Shown: positions 8,088-17,204 of the stretch, one piece after another
Layout of the letters: each line of letters starts with the position of its first letter
Position numbering within the stretch: the first letter of the stretch is position 1
From: Rhodopseudomonas sp. BR0M22
GTDB lineage: Bacteria; Pseudomonadota; Alphaproteobacteria; Rhizobiales; Xanthobacteraceae
NCBI RefSeq assembly: GCF_010907035.1
Contig: NZ_QUMK01000004.1
Location: forward strand, 46,442 to 110,441
Direction of reading: 5' to 3'
DNA length: 64,000 nucleotides
Notes under the pieces: generated by a model
Seen by the model: the letters and a program-made list of their open reading frames with translations, nothing else
Databases searched by the model: none
Told to the model about the DNA's origin: nothing
Translations under genes and position numbers: made by a program

Positions 8088-10688
8088 CTATGCCTGCGGC
8101 GGCGTCTTGTTTCGCACCTTGTGCTCCAGCGGCAATTCGGCTTCGCCGTCGGCGTGGTGCTCCCGCCGTGGATGCGCCGCCTTCTTGCGGGGCCGCGACA
8201 GCTCGACGGCGTCGGTCATCAGCTTCTCGACGTCGGCGCTGAACTTCGGCAGCGGGCCGATCTCTTCGGGATGAGCGTCCCCTGCGGTTGCAGCTTCGTC
8301 CGACGCTGTCGTCTGCGGAGAAGGCGCTGGCTGCTCCGCCGGAACCGCGCGCGTGCGCGTCAGCACGTTCGGCAGCACATCCGGCTCCAGAGCCTCCGGC
8401 GGCGTGGACAGCGCTTCGGCGACTGTGAGGACCGGTTCCGGTTCCGGAGTGGAGGTTGCCGGGTCCGCTACAGCCGTGGCGGTGGGCTCGGTCGCGACAG
8501 CTTCTGAAACCACGGGCGAGATCATAGCCGGTTCGCTTGGTACCGGCGCGGCGGGGGAAGGCTCGACCGGGCGGATCGGTTCGACGCGCGTGGTGGTCTC
8601 GGCCTGCGCTGGTTCGCTGCGGATCGGTTCGGCGCGGGCGGCGGTGCCGGCATCGGCCAGCACTTGGCGGACCAGTTCCCGGGTGTTGAGGTCGTCGACC
8701 GGAATGCCGTCCGGCCAACGCAGGCTGCGTTCGGCGACGGGCTCCAGGGCAGCGTTCCGGGCCATCGCCCGGTCATCGACGGGGGCCCGAATCCGCGCAG
8801 CCAGTTCGACCGCGTAGGCCTCGCGCCGCGCCGAGCCGCGCCGCGGCATGATCAGGTTGCGAACGTCGAGGTCGCTGGTCTCGTACTCCGGTTCGCTGAA
8901 GTCGCGGCCGCCATAGTCGCGGACCGCATAGTCCCGTGCGACGAATTGCGGCTGGGCCCGCCGAGCGGTGGCGCGGCGCGGCCGCTCGTCGTAGCGATCG
9001 TAGTCGTGGCGACGGGCAAACTCCCGGCGTTCGAACTCGCGCGGATCGTAATCGTCATAGCCGCCGTCGCTGTCGCGACCGCCATGGCGCCGCCACTCGT
9101 AGGCGCGGCGATCGTCCCGGCGGCGCATCTCGTCGTAGTCGGCTTCGTTTTCATGCAGAGCATTCTCGAAGTCGCGGGCCGTCTCGACCGGGCGCGGCGG
9201 CGCGGCCGGCGGTTTGGCGGCGCGCACTGGCTCCGGAGCTGGGGCTTGTGGTTTCGGCGCCTGAGCCTGAGGCTGCGCGACGGTGACGGGATCGAGTGCC
9301 ATCGCTGGCAGCGTGATGGCAGCCATCGCCGGGGCAGGGGCGGGCGCCTGCTTCTCGTCTTCGAGGTCCTCGTTGTTCTCGATCCGCTGCCGGGCGCGTT
9401 CGACCTGCGCCTGAATCTTGGCGGCGTAGACGCTGGGCGGCGAGAAGAAGATTTTCGCAACCACCGGCACGATTTCCAGGAAGATGATGAAGCACCGGGT
9501 CATCCACGAGAACAGCGTCATGGTCGCGCCGTCACGCGGGTCGTTCTTCAGTTCCTGATAGGCGGCGATGCGCGTGAGCGGATCGAATGTGTCTTTCTTT
9601 TCCTGGAAGTAGGAGTCCGACATCACCTTCTTGCGGAAGTCGGCGACGCTTGCGGTCTTGTCGACCTCGAATTGCTTCAGGTCGGCGCGCGCGGCGTCGA
9701 TCCGCAGTTGCAGCGCATCGGCGCGGGCCTTGATCGCCGCGCGTTCCTGCTCCCGACCGGCGAGCGCGTCGGCGGTGATCTTGGCCTGCACCGCCCGCAG
9801 ATCGTCGCGGCGGGCGTGCAATTGCGCGATCTCGGCCTCGCGCTCGACGCGCTGGGCCTGAAATGCCTGCCGCTGTTTCTTGGCGAATTCGTAGCGCGGA
9901 CCGGCGCCCGGACGGCCGGAGTTGTTCGGCGCGGCCTTCAGTCCGAACTCCTCGGCGTTCATGTCGGCGGTGTAGCGCTGGATCGTTTTGTCGATCTCGG
10001 CGATGTCGGCGCGGATCCGGGCCTCGCGCTCGGTCACCGACCTGATCTGCTGCTCGATGTCCGAAGTGCGAGTCTGGGTGGTCGGTTCAGGCTTCGGCTG
10101 CTCGGTGAGGGCGGCGCGATGGAGCGCTTCGAGCTGCTCGATATCGGCCTGCCGGCGCCTAGCCTCTGCATTCAGACCGGCCTCGAAGGCGGCGATCTTG
10201 TCGTAGATCGGCTGATTGGCGGCGACCCGGTCGGCTTCGATCTTCTCGTTGATGGTCGAGGAGAAGATCGCCAGTTCCAGGAACATCGCGATCACCCAGG
10301 CCAGCCCGAACGACAGCATCAGACGGATGCCGACGCGGACGAAGCGCCACGCCGTCTGCCGGGCCTCGGCCCTCGATACGATCGGCGAGGTGTTCCACAG
10401 CGTGCCTTGATAGAACCAGTCCGATTGGCACAGCGCGCGGTCGAACATCAGCACCGTCAGCGCGATCACGGTGGACACCAAGAGCCGGGTCCAGATGTTG
10501 TCGATCATGTAGCCGGTGGCGTGAAACGACACGCCGAGCACCACGATGAAGGACAGGCAGAGCGAGGCGCCCAGATGCGTGGCCCATAATTTGTCCGACG
10601 CCGGACAGCTCTGCAGGGTCTTGCGATCGACGCCGGCGATGATGCCAAGGACGCGTTGAATCATGGCCGCCCAGTTCTGCGGTGACAT
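8088..10688 (-). CDS. DUF4407 membrane protein with long disordered C-terminal tail
   Basis: An 866-residue protein. The first about 430 residues match the DUF4407 layout: two N-terminal membrane segments (around 35-110), a third near 130-160, a long charged coiled coil (about 170-370, rich in Glu/Arg/Gln and Ala), then a fourth segment near WMTRCFIIFLEIVPVVAKIFF. The remaining half is low complexity: Pro/Ala stretches, then an Arg/Asp/Tyr-rich part with many RRD and YDD repeats, then acidic Glu/Pro/Thr sequence ending in a basic cluster. The function of DUF4407 is unknown. The gene stands alone and converges on livM. Confidence 0.8.
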   Translation of the reverse strand: MSPQNWAAMIQRVLGIIAGVDRKTLQSCPASDKLWATHLGASLCLSFIVVLGVSFHATGYMIDNIWTRLLVSTVIALTVLMFDRALCQSDWFYQGTLWNTSPIVSRAEARQTAWRFVRVGIRLMLSFGLAWVIAMFLELAIFSSTINEKIEADRVAANQPIYDKIAAFEAGLNAEARRRQADIEQLEALHRAALTEQPKPEPTTQTRTSDIEQQIRSVTEREARIRADIAEIDKTIQRYTADMNAEEFGLKAAPNNSGRPGAGPRYEFAKKQRQAFQAQRVEREAEIAQLHARRDDLRAVQAKITADALAGREQERAAIKARADALQLRIDAARADLKQFEVDKTASVADFRKKVMSDSYFQEKKDTFDPLTRIAAYQELKNDPRDGATMTLFSWMTRCFIIFLEIVPVVAKIFFSPPSVYAAKIQAQVERARQRIENNEDLEDEKQAPAPAPAMAAITLPAMALDPVTVAQPQAQAPKPQAPAPEPVRAAKPPAAPPRPVETARDFENALHENEADYDEMRRRDDRRAYEWRRHGGRDSDGGYDDYDPREFERREFARRHDYDRYDERPRRATARRAQPQFVARDYAVRDYGGRDFSEPEYETSDLDVRNLIMPRRGSARREAYAVELAARIRAPVDDRAMARNAALEPVAERSLRWPDGIPVDDLNTRELVRQVLADAGTAARAEPIRSEPAQAETTTRVEPIRPVEPSPAAPVPSEPAMISPVVSEAVATEPTATAVADPATSTPEPEPVLTVAEALSTPPEALEPDVLPNVLTRTRAVPAEQPAPSPQTTASDEAATAGDAHPEEIGPLPKFSADVEKLMTDAVELSRPRKKAAHPRREHHADGEAELPLEHKVRNKTPPQA

Positions 10689-11251
10689 GCGCCGCGGTTT
10701 GAAGTGACAAGTCGGCCGAGTCTAACAGAGCGTAAACAAATTCAATACGAGTTGCGCTTCGCGGGCCGATTCAACTGGTTCGGATTTTGTCTGAACAGTC
10801 GCTGCTAAGTGTTCGTGATCGATTGGAAACTTGCTGAGTTGGTGGAGCGGCGAGGGGGCTCGTCCCGTCCTCATTAATTTGTCGGCGAAGCTGCTTCGGT
10901 CATGCTCATCCCGTCCTCGATTACCACTCGGAATCGTGGGCGCGGCGTTCGATTTCACTTCAAACGCTTCAAGTGATTCGCGAGCGGGCCAGGGAGAAGA
11001 CGACGGCAAGGCGGCTCTCCAAACCACGGCGTCGTCAATCCTGTGGACGGACCCGCTGGGCGATCGACGTGCTGCGGCTGGCTCAAGCCGGCTCCGACGA
11101 GCGCGGCGCGGAGCCGTCCCGCGCGATCCGGAATCCACGGTTGCCTGACCGCCTCCGAAGTGTTTTATGACGCCGGTGTGACGCGGCCGGTTGCCTCCGG
11201 TCTCGGACGGCCGACCTGCGAACCCGCGTCACGTCAACCGGATAGCTCCCG
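10689..11251. other. Intergenic region between DUF4407 and the phosphate-uptake operon
   Basis: 563 bp that should hold the divergent promoters of both neighbours. I see no coding sequence with a ribosome site. The only distinct structure is the paired element at 11178-11232 listed separately. Confidence 0.5.
11178..11232 (+). promoter_or_regulatory. Candidate structured leader (three-way junction) upstream of the DUF47-Pit operon
   Basis: A perfect 9-bp outer stem GTGACGCGG (11178-11186) with CCGCGTCAC (11224-11232) encloses two small hairpins, CCGG-N6-CCGG and CGG-ACGG-CCG extended by GGT/ACC across a bulge. It ends 19 nt before the start codon. The high local GC makes chance pairing possible. 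Confidence 0.3.
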
Positions 11252-11896
11252 ATGCTACGTTACTTTCGAGCCTTTCTGCCCAAGGAAGAGAGGTTCTTCG
11301 ACCTGTTCGCCCAGCACACCCATACCGTCGTGCAAGGCGCCCAGGCGCTGCAGGACATGCTGCGCGGCGGCGACGAAACCCTGGTGCACTGCCAGCGCGT
11401 CAGCCATTTCGAATCCGAGGCGGACAACGTCACCCGCGAGGTGCTGACCGCGGTGCGCCGCACCTTCATCACCCCGTTCGACCGGGTCGACATCAAGAAC
11501 CTGATCACCTCGATGGACGATGCCATCGACCAGATGCAGCAGACCGCCAAGGCGGTGATCCTGTTCGAGGTTCGGGAGTTCGAGCCGCCGATGCGTGAGA
11601 TCGGGGCGCTGCTGGTCGAAAGCGCCAATCTGGTCGGGCGGGCCGTGCCGCTGATGCAGTCGATCGGGCCGAACCTGCAGATGCTGACGGCGATGACGGA
11701 GGAAATCACCAAGCTGGAAGGCCGGGTCGACGATCTGCACGACATCGGGCTGAAGGAACTGTTCCTCAAGCATCGTCACGCCAACACCATGGATTACATC
11801 GTCGGCGCCGAGATCTACGACCATCTCGAAAAGGTCGCCGACCGGTTCGACGACGTCGCCAACGAGATCAATTCCATCGTCATCGAGCAGGTCTAG
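11252..11896 (+). CDS. DUF47/PhoU-like Pit accessory protein
   Basis: A 214-residue helical protein of the DUF47 family (TIGR00153-type phosphate-transport regulator). It begins MLRYFRAFLPKEERFFDLF and carries the conserved metal-binding-type helices FESEADNVTREVLTAVRRTFITPFDRVDIKNL and EIYDHLEKVADRFDDVANEI. The family is fused to or located beside Pit permeases and is thought to modulate them. The Pit gene begins 14 nt after its stop, so one transcript is likely. Confidence 0.9.
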   Translation: MLRYFRAFLPKEERFFDLFAQHTHTVVQGAQALQDMLRGGDETLVHCQRVSHFESEADNVTREVLTAVRRTFITPFDRVDIKNLITSMDDAIDQMQQTAKAVILFEVREFEPPMREIGALLVESANLVGRAVPLMQSIGPNLQMLTAMTEEITKLEGRVDDLHDIGLKELFLKHRHANTMDYIVGAEIYDHLEKVADRFDDVANEINSIVIEQV

Positions 11897-11910
11897 GGCA
11901 GGGGCCGGCC

Positions 11911-12921
11911 GTGGACGCTTCGCTCGGGCTGCCCATCCTGGTCGGGTTGATCGCCGTCGCACTGCTGTTCGATTTTCTGAACGGCCTACACGACGCCGCC
12001 AATTCGATCGCCACCATCGTCTCGACCCGGGTGCTGCGGCCGCAATATGCGGTGCTGTGGGCGGCCTCGTTCAATTTCATCGCCTTCATGGTGTTCGGCC
12101 TGCATGTCGCCAACACCATCGGCACCGGCATCATCGAACCCGACGTGATCGACGCCGCCGTGATCTTCGCGGCGCTGACCGGCGCGATCGTCTGGAACCT
12201 GGTGACCTGGGGGCTCGGGATTCCGTCGAGCTCGTCGCACGCGCTGATCGGCGGCCTGCTTGGCGCCGGCCTTGCCAAGGCCGGGCTGTCGGCCGCGGTG
12301 TGGAGCGGCCTGACCAAGGCGCTGCTGGCGATCGTGCTGTCGCCGCTGGTCGGCTTCTTGCTGGCGCTGGTGCTGGTCGCGATCGTCTCGTGGGCGTCGG
12401 TGCGCTCGACGCCGTTTGCCGTCGACCGCGCTTTCCGCATCCTGCAGTTCGCCTCGGCGTCGCTGTATTCGCTCGGCCACGGCGGCAACGATGCCCAGAA
12501 GACCATGGGCATCATCGCTGTGCTGCTCTACTCGCAGGGCTATCTCGGCGGCGAGTTTTCGGTACCGTTCTGGGTGGTGCTGTCGTGCCAGGCGGCGATG
12601 GCGCTCGGCACCCTGATGGGCGGCTGGCGGATCGTCCGCACCATGGGTCTGCGCATCACCAAGCTGACGCCGATGCAGGGCTTCTGCGCCGAAACCGGCG
12701 GCGCCGCCACGCTGTTCATGGCGACCTTCCTCGGTGTGCCGGTGTCGACCACCCACACCATCACCGGCGCCATCGTCGGCGTCGGTGCGGCGCGGCGGAT
12801 GTCGGCGGTGCGCTGGAACGTGGCGAGTTCGATCGTCTACGCCTGGGTGATCACGATCCCGGCCTCGGCGATCGTGGCCGCCCTGGCGTATTGGGGAACC
12901 AAGCTGCTGCCGACGTTCTGA
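11911..12921 (+). CDS. pit: Low-affinity inorganic phosphate permease, Pit family
   Basis: A 336-residue PHO4/Pit transporter that imports phosphate as a divalent-metal complex with protons. The duplicated signature is clear: FDFLNGLHDAANSIATIVSTRVL near the N-terminus, and SLGHGGNDAQKTMGII in the second half; IPSSSSHALIGGLLG and VPVSTTHTITGAIVG are the paired pore motifs. About ten membrane segments. The start is a GTG at 11911. It lies directly behind its DUF47 partner; the alternative substrate sulphate is less likely in this context. Confidence 0.92.
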   Translation: MDASLGLPILVGLIAVALLFDFLNGLHDAANSIATIVSTRVLRPQYAVLWAASFNFIAFMVFGLHVANTIGTGIIEPDVIDAAVIFAALTGAIVWNLVTWGLGIPSSSSHALIGGLLGAGLAKAGLSAAVWSGLTKALLAIVLSPLVGFLLALVLVAIVSWASVRSTPFAVDRAFRILQFASASLYSLGHGGNDAQKTMGIIAVLLYSQGYLGGEFSVPFWVVLSCQAAMALGTLMGGWRIVRTMGLRITKLTPMQGFCAETGGAATLFMATFLGVPVSTTHTITGAIVGVGAARRMSAVRWNVASSIVYAWVITIPASAIVAALAYWGTKLLPTF

Positions 12922-12936
12922 CGGGCCGGCCCGCTG

Positions 12937-13251
12937 TCAGCCCACCATTTTCAGCCCGACGATGCCGGCGACGATCAGGCCGATGCAGGCGAGGCGGCCG
13001 ACCGTGGCCGGATCGCCGAACAGCGCGATGCCGAGCGCCGCGGTGCCGACTGCGCCGATGCCGCTCCACACCGCATAGGCGGTGCCGATCGGCAGCGTCT
13101 TCAGGGCGAGCCCGAGCAGCGCGACGCTGGCGACCATCGCCGACACGGTCAGGGCCGTCGGCACCAAGCGGGTGAAGCCTTCGGTGTATTTCAGGCCGAG
13201 CGCCCAGCCGATCTCCATCAGACCGGCGACGAACAGATAGAACCAAGCCAT
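12937..13251 (-). CDS. gdx: Guanidinium exporter Gdx (SugE subfamily of SMR)
   Basis: A 104-residue four-helix membrane protein. AWFYLFVAGLMEIGWALGLKY contains the essential Glu of the small multidrug resistance family in the Gdx/SugE context (A-G-x-x-E-I-G-W), and GTAYAVWSGIGAVG is the typical second signature. Gdx proteins exchange guanidinium for protons rather than exporting hydrophobic drugs. I chose the ATG at 13251 because AAGGAGG lies 6 nt upstream; an in-frame ATG at 13269 has no such site. The riboswitch upstream supports the substrate assignment. Confidence 0.93.
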   Translation of the reverse strand: MAWFYLFVAGLMEIGWALGLKYTEGFTRLVPTALTVSAMVASVALLGLALKTLPIGTAYAVWSGIGAVGTAALGIALFGDPATVGRLACIGLIVAGIVGLKMVG

Positions 13252-13336
13252 AGCGGCCTCCTTGCGCACGTCCGGGCAAATTTCATGAAGCCATCCAGCG
13301 GGATGGCGCGCCGGCGCGATGCGCGGTCTTGGCGGA

Positions 13337-13380
13337 GGCCGGGTCGTCCCGGCCGAAAAGGTGATTTTGAGGTCGTCCTC
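13337..13380 (-). promoter_or_regulatory. Guanidine-II (mini-ykkC) riboswitch
   Basis: On the minus strand two hairpins both present the loop ACGA: GAGG-ACGA-CCTC (13380-13369) and GGCCGGG-ACGA-CCCGGCC (13354-13337), joined by a 14-nt A/T-rich linker. Two ACGR-loop hairpins in tandem define the mini-ykkC class, which binds guanidinium and turns on exporters. It sits between a promoter and gdx. The distance from the second hairpin to the gdx start (85 nt) is longer than usual and includes a further CCATCC-CGCT-GGATGG hairpin. Confidence 0.85.
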
Positions 13381-13387
13381 GATCCCC

Positions 13388-13416
13388 TATATGAGGGAGG
13401 CCGTTCCGCCGTGCAA
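13388..13416 (-). promoter_or_regulatory. Sigma-70-type promoter for the riboswitch-gdx transcript
   Basis: Minus-strand TTGCAC (13416-13411), a 17-bp spacer and CATATA (13393-13388). Transcription would start a few bases before the first riboswitch hairpin, which supports both calls. Confidence 0.6.
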
Positions 13417-13481
13417 CTGCCGGCGCTGCGTCCCGCCGGAAGCCCTTGATCGCGCCGGCTTTCCCTGCCACAGGCTGATGA

Positions 13482-15107
13482 ATGTCCGACACCGCTGTTC
13501 CGGCCGACGCGCCGTCCTCGACTCCGTTTTCGCTCGCCCATGAAGTGGCGCGACGGCGCACCTTTGCGATCATTTCGCATCCTGACGCCGGCAAGACCAC
13601 GCTGACCGAAAAGCTGCTGCTGTTCGGCGGCGCCATCAATCTCGCCGGTCAGGTCAAGGCCAAGGGCGAGCGCCGCAACACCCGCTCGGACTGGATGAAG
13701 ATCGAGCGCGACCGCGGAATTTCGGTGGTCACCTCGGTGATGACCTTCGAGTTCGACGGGCTGGTGTTCAACCTGCTCGACACCCCGGGCCACGAGGACT
13801 TCTCGGAAGACACCTACCGGACGCTGACCGCGGTCGATTCCGCCGTGATGGTGATCGATGCCGCCAAGGGCATCGAGGCGCGCACGCGGAAGCTGTTCGA
13901 GGTCTGCCGGCTGCGCGACATTCCGATCATCACCTTCATCAACAAGATGGACCGCGAGACCCGCGATATCTTCGATCTCTTGGACGAGATCGAGAAGACG
14001 CTGGCGCTCGACACCACGCCGATGACCTGGCCGGTCGGGCGCGGCCGCGACTTCCTCGGCACCTACGACGTGCTCGACGGCGGCGTGCGCCTGCTCGAAG
14101 GCGGCGGCGCCAAGACCGGCGCGGCCGAGCAGATCACCATCGAGGAACTCGGCAAGCGCCATCCCAATCTCGACGTCGCCGCGGTCAAGGAGGAGCTCGA
14201 GCTCGCCACCGAAGCCTGCAAGCCGTTCGATCTTGAGGCGTTTCGCGAAGGCCATCTGACGCCGGTGTATTTCGGCTCGGCGCTGCGCAATTTCGGCGTC
14301 GGCGATTTGCTGCAGGGCCTCGGCCGCTACGCGCCGCCGCCGCGCGCGCAGGAAAGCAGCGCCCGCAAGGTCGAAGCCGACGAGCCGAAGATGAGCGCCT
14401 TCGTGTTCAAGATCCAGGCCAACATGGATCCGAACCACCGCGACCGGATCGCCTTCGCGCGGCTGTGCTCCGGCAAGCTGACCCGCGGCATGAAAGCCAA
14501 GCTGGTGCGCACCGGCAAGGCGATGCCGCTGTCGAGTCCGCAGTTCTTCTTCGCCCAGGATCGCTCGGTGGCGGATGAAGCCTTCGCCGGCGACGTCGTC
14601 GGCATTCCCAACCACGGTAGCTTGCGGATCGGCGATACGCTGACCGAGGGTGAGGACGTCACCTTCGTCGGCGTGCCTTCCTTTGCGCCGGAAATCGTCC
14701 GCCGCGTCCGGCTGACCGATGCGATGAAGGCCAAGAAGCTGAAAGAGGCGCTGCAGCAGATGTCGGAAGAGGGCGTCGTGCAGGTGTTCCGCCCGCGCGA
14801 CGGTGCTCCGGCGCTGGTCGGCGTCGTCGGCCCGCTGCAGCTCGACGTGCTGAAAGCCCGGCTCGCCGCTGAGTATCAGTTGCCGGTCGATTTCGAAGTC
14901 TCCGAATTCCAGCTCGCGCGCTGGATCTCCTCCGACGACCGCAAGAAGCTCGAGACTTTCATCGCCAATAACGGCTCGTCGATCGCCGACGACGTCGACG
15001 GCGATCCGGTGTACCTCGCCAAGAACGAATTCTATCTCGGCTACACCAAAGACCGCGCCGAGGGCATCGTGTTCTCGGAGATCAAGGACGTGAAGAAGGC
15101 GGGGTGA
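13482..15107 (+). CDS. prfC: Peptide chain release factor 3 (RF3)
   Basis: A 541-residue translational GTPase that recycles RF1/RF2 from the ribosome. G1 is HPDAGKTT, G2 lies in RGISVVTSVM, G3 is DTPGHEDFSEDTYR, and G4 is NKMDRE. The RF3-specific insert WPVGRGRDFLGTYD and the C-terminal domain DFEVSEFQLARWI are present; the length is normal. It is transcribed divergently from gdx and is the last housekeeping gene before the accessory insertion. Confidence 0.97.
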   Translation: MSDTAVPADAPSSTPFSLAHEVARRRTFAIISHPDAGKTTLTEKLLLFGGAINLAGQVKAKGERRNTRSDWMKIERDRGISVVTSVMTFEFDGLVFNLLDTPGHEDFSEDTYRTLTAVDSAVMVIDAAKGIEARTRKLFEVCRLRDIPIITFINKMDRETRDIFDLLDEIEKTLALDTTPMTWPVGRGRDFLGTYDVLDGGVRLLEGGGAKTGAAEQITIEELGKRHPNLDVAAVKEELELATEACKPFDLEAFREGHLTPVYFGSALRNFGVGDLLQGLGRYAPPPRAQESSARKVEADEPKMSAFVFKIQANMDPNHRDRIAFARLCSGKLTRGMKAKLVRTGKAMPLSSPQFFFAQDRSVADEAFAGDVVGIPNHGSLRIGDTLTEGEDVTFVGVPSFAPEIVRRVRLTDAMKAKKLKEALQQMSEEGVVQVFRPRDGAPALVGVVGPLQLDVLKARLAAEYQLPVDFEVSEFQLARWISSDDRKKLETFIANNGSSIADDVDGDPVYLAKNEFYLGYTKDRAEGIVFSEIKDVKKAG

Positions 15108-15134
15108 GGCGACGTACTACGCGCCATCACGATG

Positions 15135-15239
15135 CGTCATTGCCGGGCTTGCCCCGGCAATCCATCCTCTTCGCTTAGTCGCTGTCTTTGTCGCGCGCTA
15201 AGCGCGCGATGGATGCGCGGGTCAAGCCCGCGCATGACG
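15135..15239. repeat. Composite palindromic intergenic element
   Basis: Two 32-bp units (15135-15166 and 15208-15239) are inverted copies matching at about 25 of 32 positions, and each is itself a hairpin: TTGCCGGG...CCCGGCAA and ATGCGCGGG-TCAAG-CCCGCGCAT. The differences are compensatory within the hairpins. A third palindrome CGCGCGCTAAGCGCGCG lies at 15192-15208. This is the style of REP/MITE-like elements in Bradyrhizobium relatives; only one copy lies in this window. Confidence 0.6.
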
Positions 15240-16180
15240 ACTTTCATATAATCAATCCTGTCAAACAGCCACACCTCCGCATCCTCGCGGCGCAATGCGC
15301 CCGAGCTTTGCCCGAAGAGCCGCCCCCAAGTGAGGGGCGGCGGCGCGCCGCAAGACGCGGCGTTGGTCGTGTCGCGATCCGGCCTTCGCCCGCGCGAGGG
15401 GCGAAGATCGCGAACCGCGCGTCGCCTTGCGGCGCGCCACCCCGGCGGTTTTTGGCTGAAGGACCGCTCTTCCGGGACCGAGCGAGCTTGCGGGCTTTCC
15501 CCGGCCTCTACTCGACCCGTCCAGCCTCTGAAGCGGCGGCCGCTCGTAGTAGCGGCGGACGGTGACCCTCAACCTCCCGGGCGCGTGCTTGCGAGGCACG
15601 TCACGCAGGACGCCGTATCCCGCTCCGCCTCGCAAGCGCCCTCGAGAAGCGCCCCTCGCGAACGAGACATATAGGAATATAATCCATGTCCGCGGGAGCG
15701 TCAATCCGGTCGTGCGGATCTGGCGGACCTTAGCGCGATCGAAGAAAACGGCGCGAGCGAGCTGCACGAACGGCACCTGCATCGGCGATTGGCGAAGCCG
15801 CGCAGCCGATCAGAGGCCGATACTAGCCGCGAAGCGCGACTTTCAGGTCCGGAGAATGTACTCAAGTCGATGTCAGGTAATGACCCGAAGCGGGCGCGGC
15901 ACCATTTCGAATCGTGTCGGGTGCGCCACCAAATGGACAGCTCTCTCGGACTGACTTAACCAGGGCCTGCGACTAGCTCAGAACGGCGCTCTCACACGCC
16001 GCTGTACCCCCGGCAGAACAGGCATCTGCATATAAGATCCAAGCTGTCCTTGGTTCTTGCCTAGAGGGCCGGTATGATCGGTCAGCGGCTTTACCCGAAA
16101 TTTGCCAAGGAGAGCGCGCCGTGTTGAGTGGCGAGACTCCTTTGATGGACCATTGTCCTGTTGAGAGCTGACTGAAAGAA
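15240..16180. other. Long non-coding stretch before ietA
   Basis: About 940 bp. The first 450 bp are extremely GC-rich with many short inverted repeats and open frames on both strands that lack ribosome sites and look like composition artefacts; the style suggests a multicopy intergenic element. From about 15670 the DNA becomes AT-richer and continues into the ietA promoter region. No gene, tRNA or att repeat is recognised. Confidence 0.4.
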
Positions 16181-17182
16181 ATGCCAAGCGCTGACCAGGT
16201 AAAAGCACTTATTTCGTCCCTTACCGAAGGAGACGAAGGGCATTTCTTTGCCGTTGCTATGCAAATTGCCGCGCATGAGGCCCGGATGGGTCATGGCAAG
16301 CTCGCCGAAGAGATTCGCGGCCTGATCGACAAGGCAAAGTCACGGCCCCGCTTCCCCGCTAAAAATACTATCCCGTTGGCTCGGCCTCGGGGAGAAGCCT
16401 CTGAGCTGTTGAGCGTCTCCTATCCGAACGTTCGCCTTGCCGACATGGTGCTTGCTCCGGCCACAAAGAATAAGCTGGAAAGAGTGGTCCGCGAACAGCG
16501 CGCCATTCAGATGATTCGCGGTAAAGGTCTTGCGCCGCGACGCAAAATGCTTCTCTCGGGAAAGCCGGGCACCGGCAAAACACTCACGGCTTCCGCTCTG
16601 GCAGGCGAACTCGGCTTGCCATTATTCGTGGTCCGCCTGGACGGCCTCATTACGAAGTTTATGGGGGAGACAGCCGCGAAGTTGCGGGTTGTCTTCGAAA
16701 CAGTCGCTCAAACACGCGGCGTATACCTCTTCGACGAATTTGATAGCATCGGACCTGCCCGCGACCTGAGCAACGACGTGGGGGAGATCCGCCGCGTGGT
16801 GAACAGCTTCCTGCAGATGGTCGAGCAGGATCAATCCGAGAGCCTCATCGTTGCGGCGACGAACCACGTCGGGATTTTGGATGAAGCCCTGTTTCGACGC
16901 TTCGATGACATTATCGAGTATGACCTCCCAGATTCTGCTCGTATTACCGAGACGCTCAAAGCAAGGCTCGCTGGGTTTCATACGACCAAAGACGGATGGC
17001 TGAAGCTCGCGAGAATTGCGCGTGGATTAAGTTTTGCTGATATTACCAAGGCATCCGAAGATGCCGTAAAAGAGGCCCTCATCAACGGCGATACGGCCGT
17101 AACGCAGGCTCTGGTTGCACAGGCACTTCAAGACCGAAAGACGTCAGTTACCAAAACAGTTAGTTCAAAGAAAAAACGTTAA
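16181..17182 (+). CDS. ietA: AAA+ ATPase of the IetAS defence system
   Basis: A 333-residue AAA+ ATPase. Walker A is GKPGTGKT (127-134), Walker B is YLFDEFD (Asp185-Glu186), sensor 1 is AATNH (Asn228) and the arginine finger pair is in LFRRFDD (239-240). The N-terminal 90 residues are helical. With the adjacent subtilase it matches IetA-IetS, first described as a plasmid stability locus in Agrobacterium and later shown to be anti-phage. Codons ending in A/T are far commoner than in neighbours and GC is visibly lower, which indicates acquisition by transfer. The stop is 22 nt before ietS. Confidence 0.85.
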   Translation: MPSADQVKALISSLTEGDEGHFFAVAMQIAAHEARMGHGKLAEEIRGLIDKAKSRPRFPAKNTIPLARPRGEASELLSVSYPNVRLADMVLAPATKNKLERVVREQRAIQMIRGKGLAPRRKMLLSGKPGTGKTLTASALAGELGLPLFVVRLDGLITKFMGETAAKLRVVFETVAQTRGVYLFDEFDSIGPARDLSNDVGEIRRVVNSFLQMVEQDQSESLIVAATNHVGILDEALFRRFDDIIEYDLPDSARITETLKARLAGFHTTKDGWLKLARIARGLSFADITKASEDAVKEALINGDTAVTQALVAQALQDRKTSVTKTVSSKKKR

Positions 17183-17204
17183 ATTCATAGCATTTTGAGG
17201 CGGC

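Noticed and set aside
15261..15782. Small genes in the GC-rich block after prfC
   Set aside because: Frames on both strands are low complexity, Arg-rich and lack ribosome sites.
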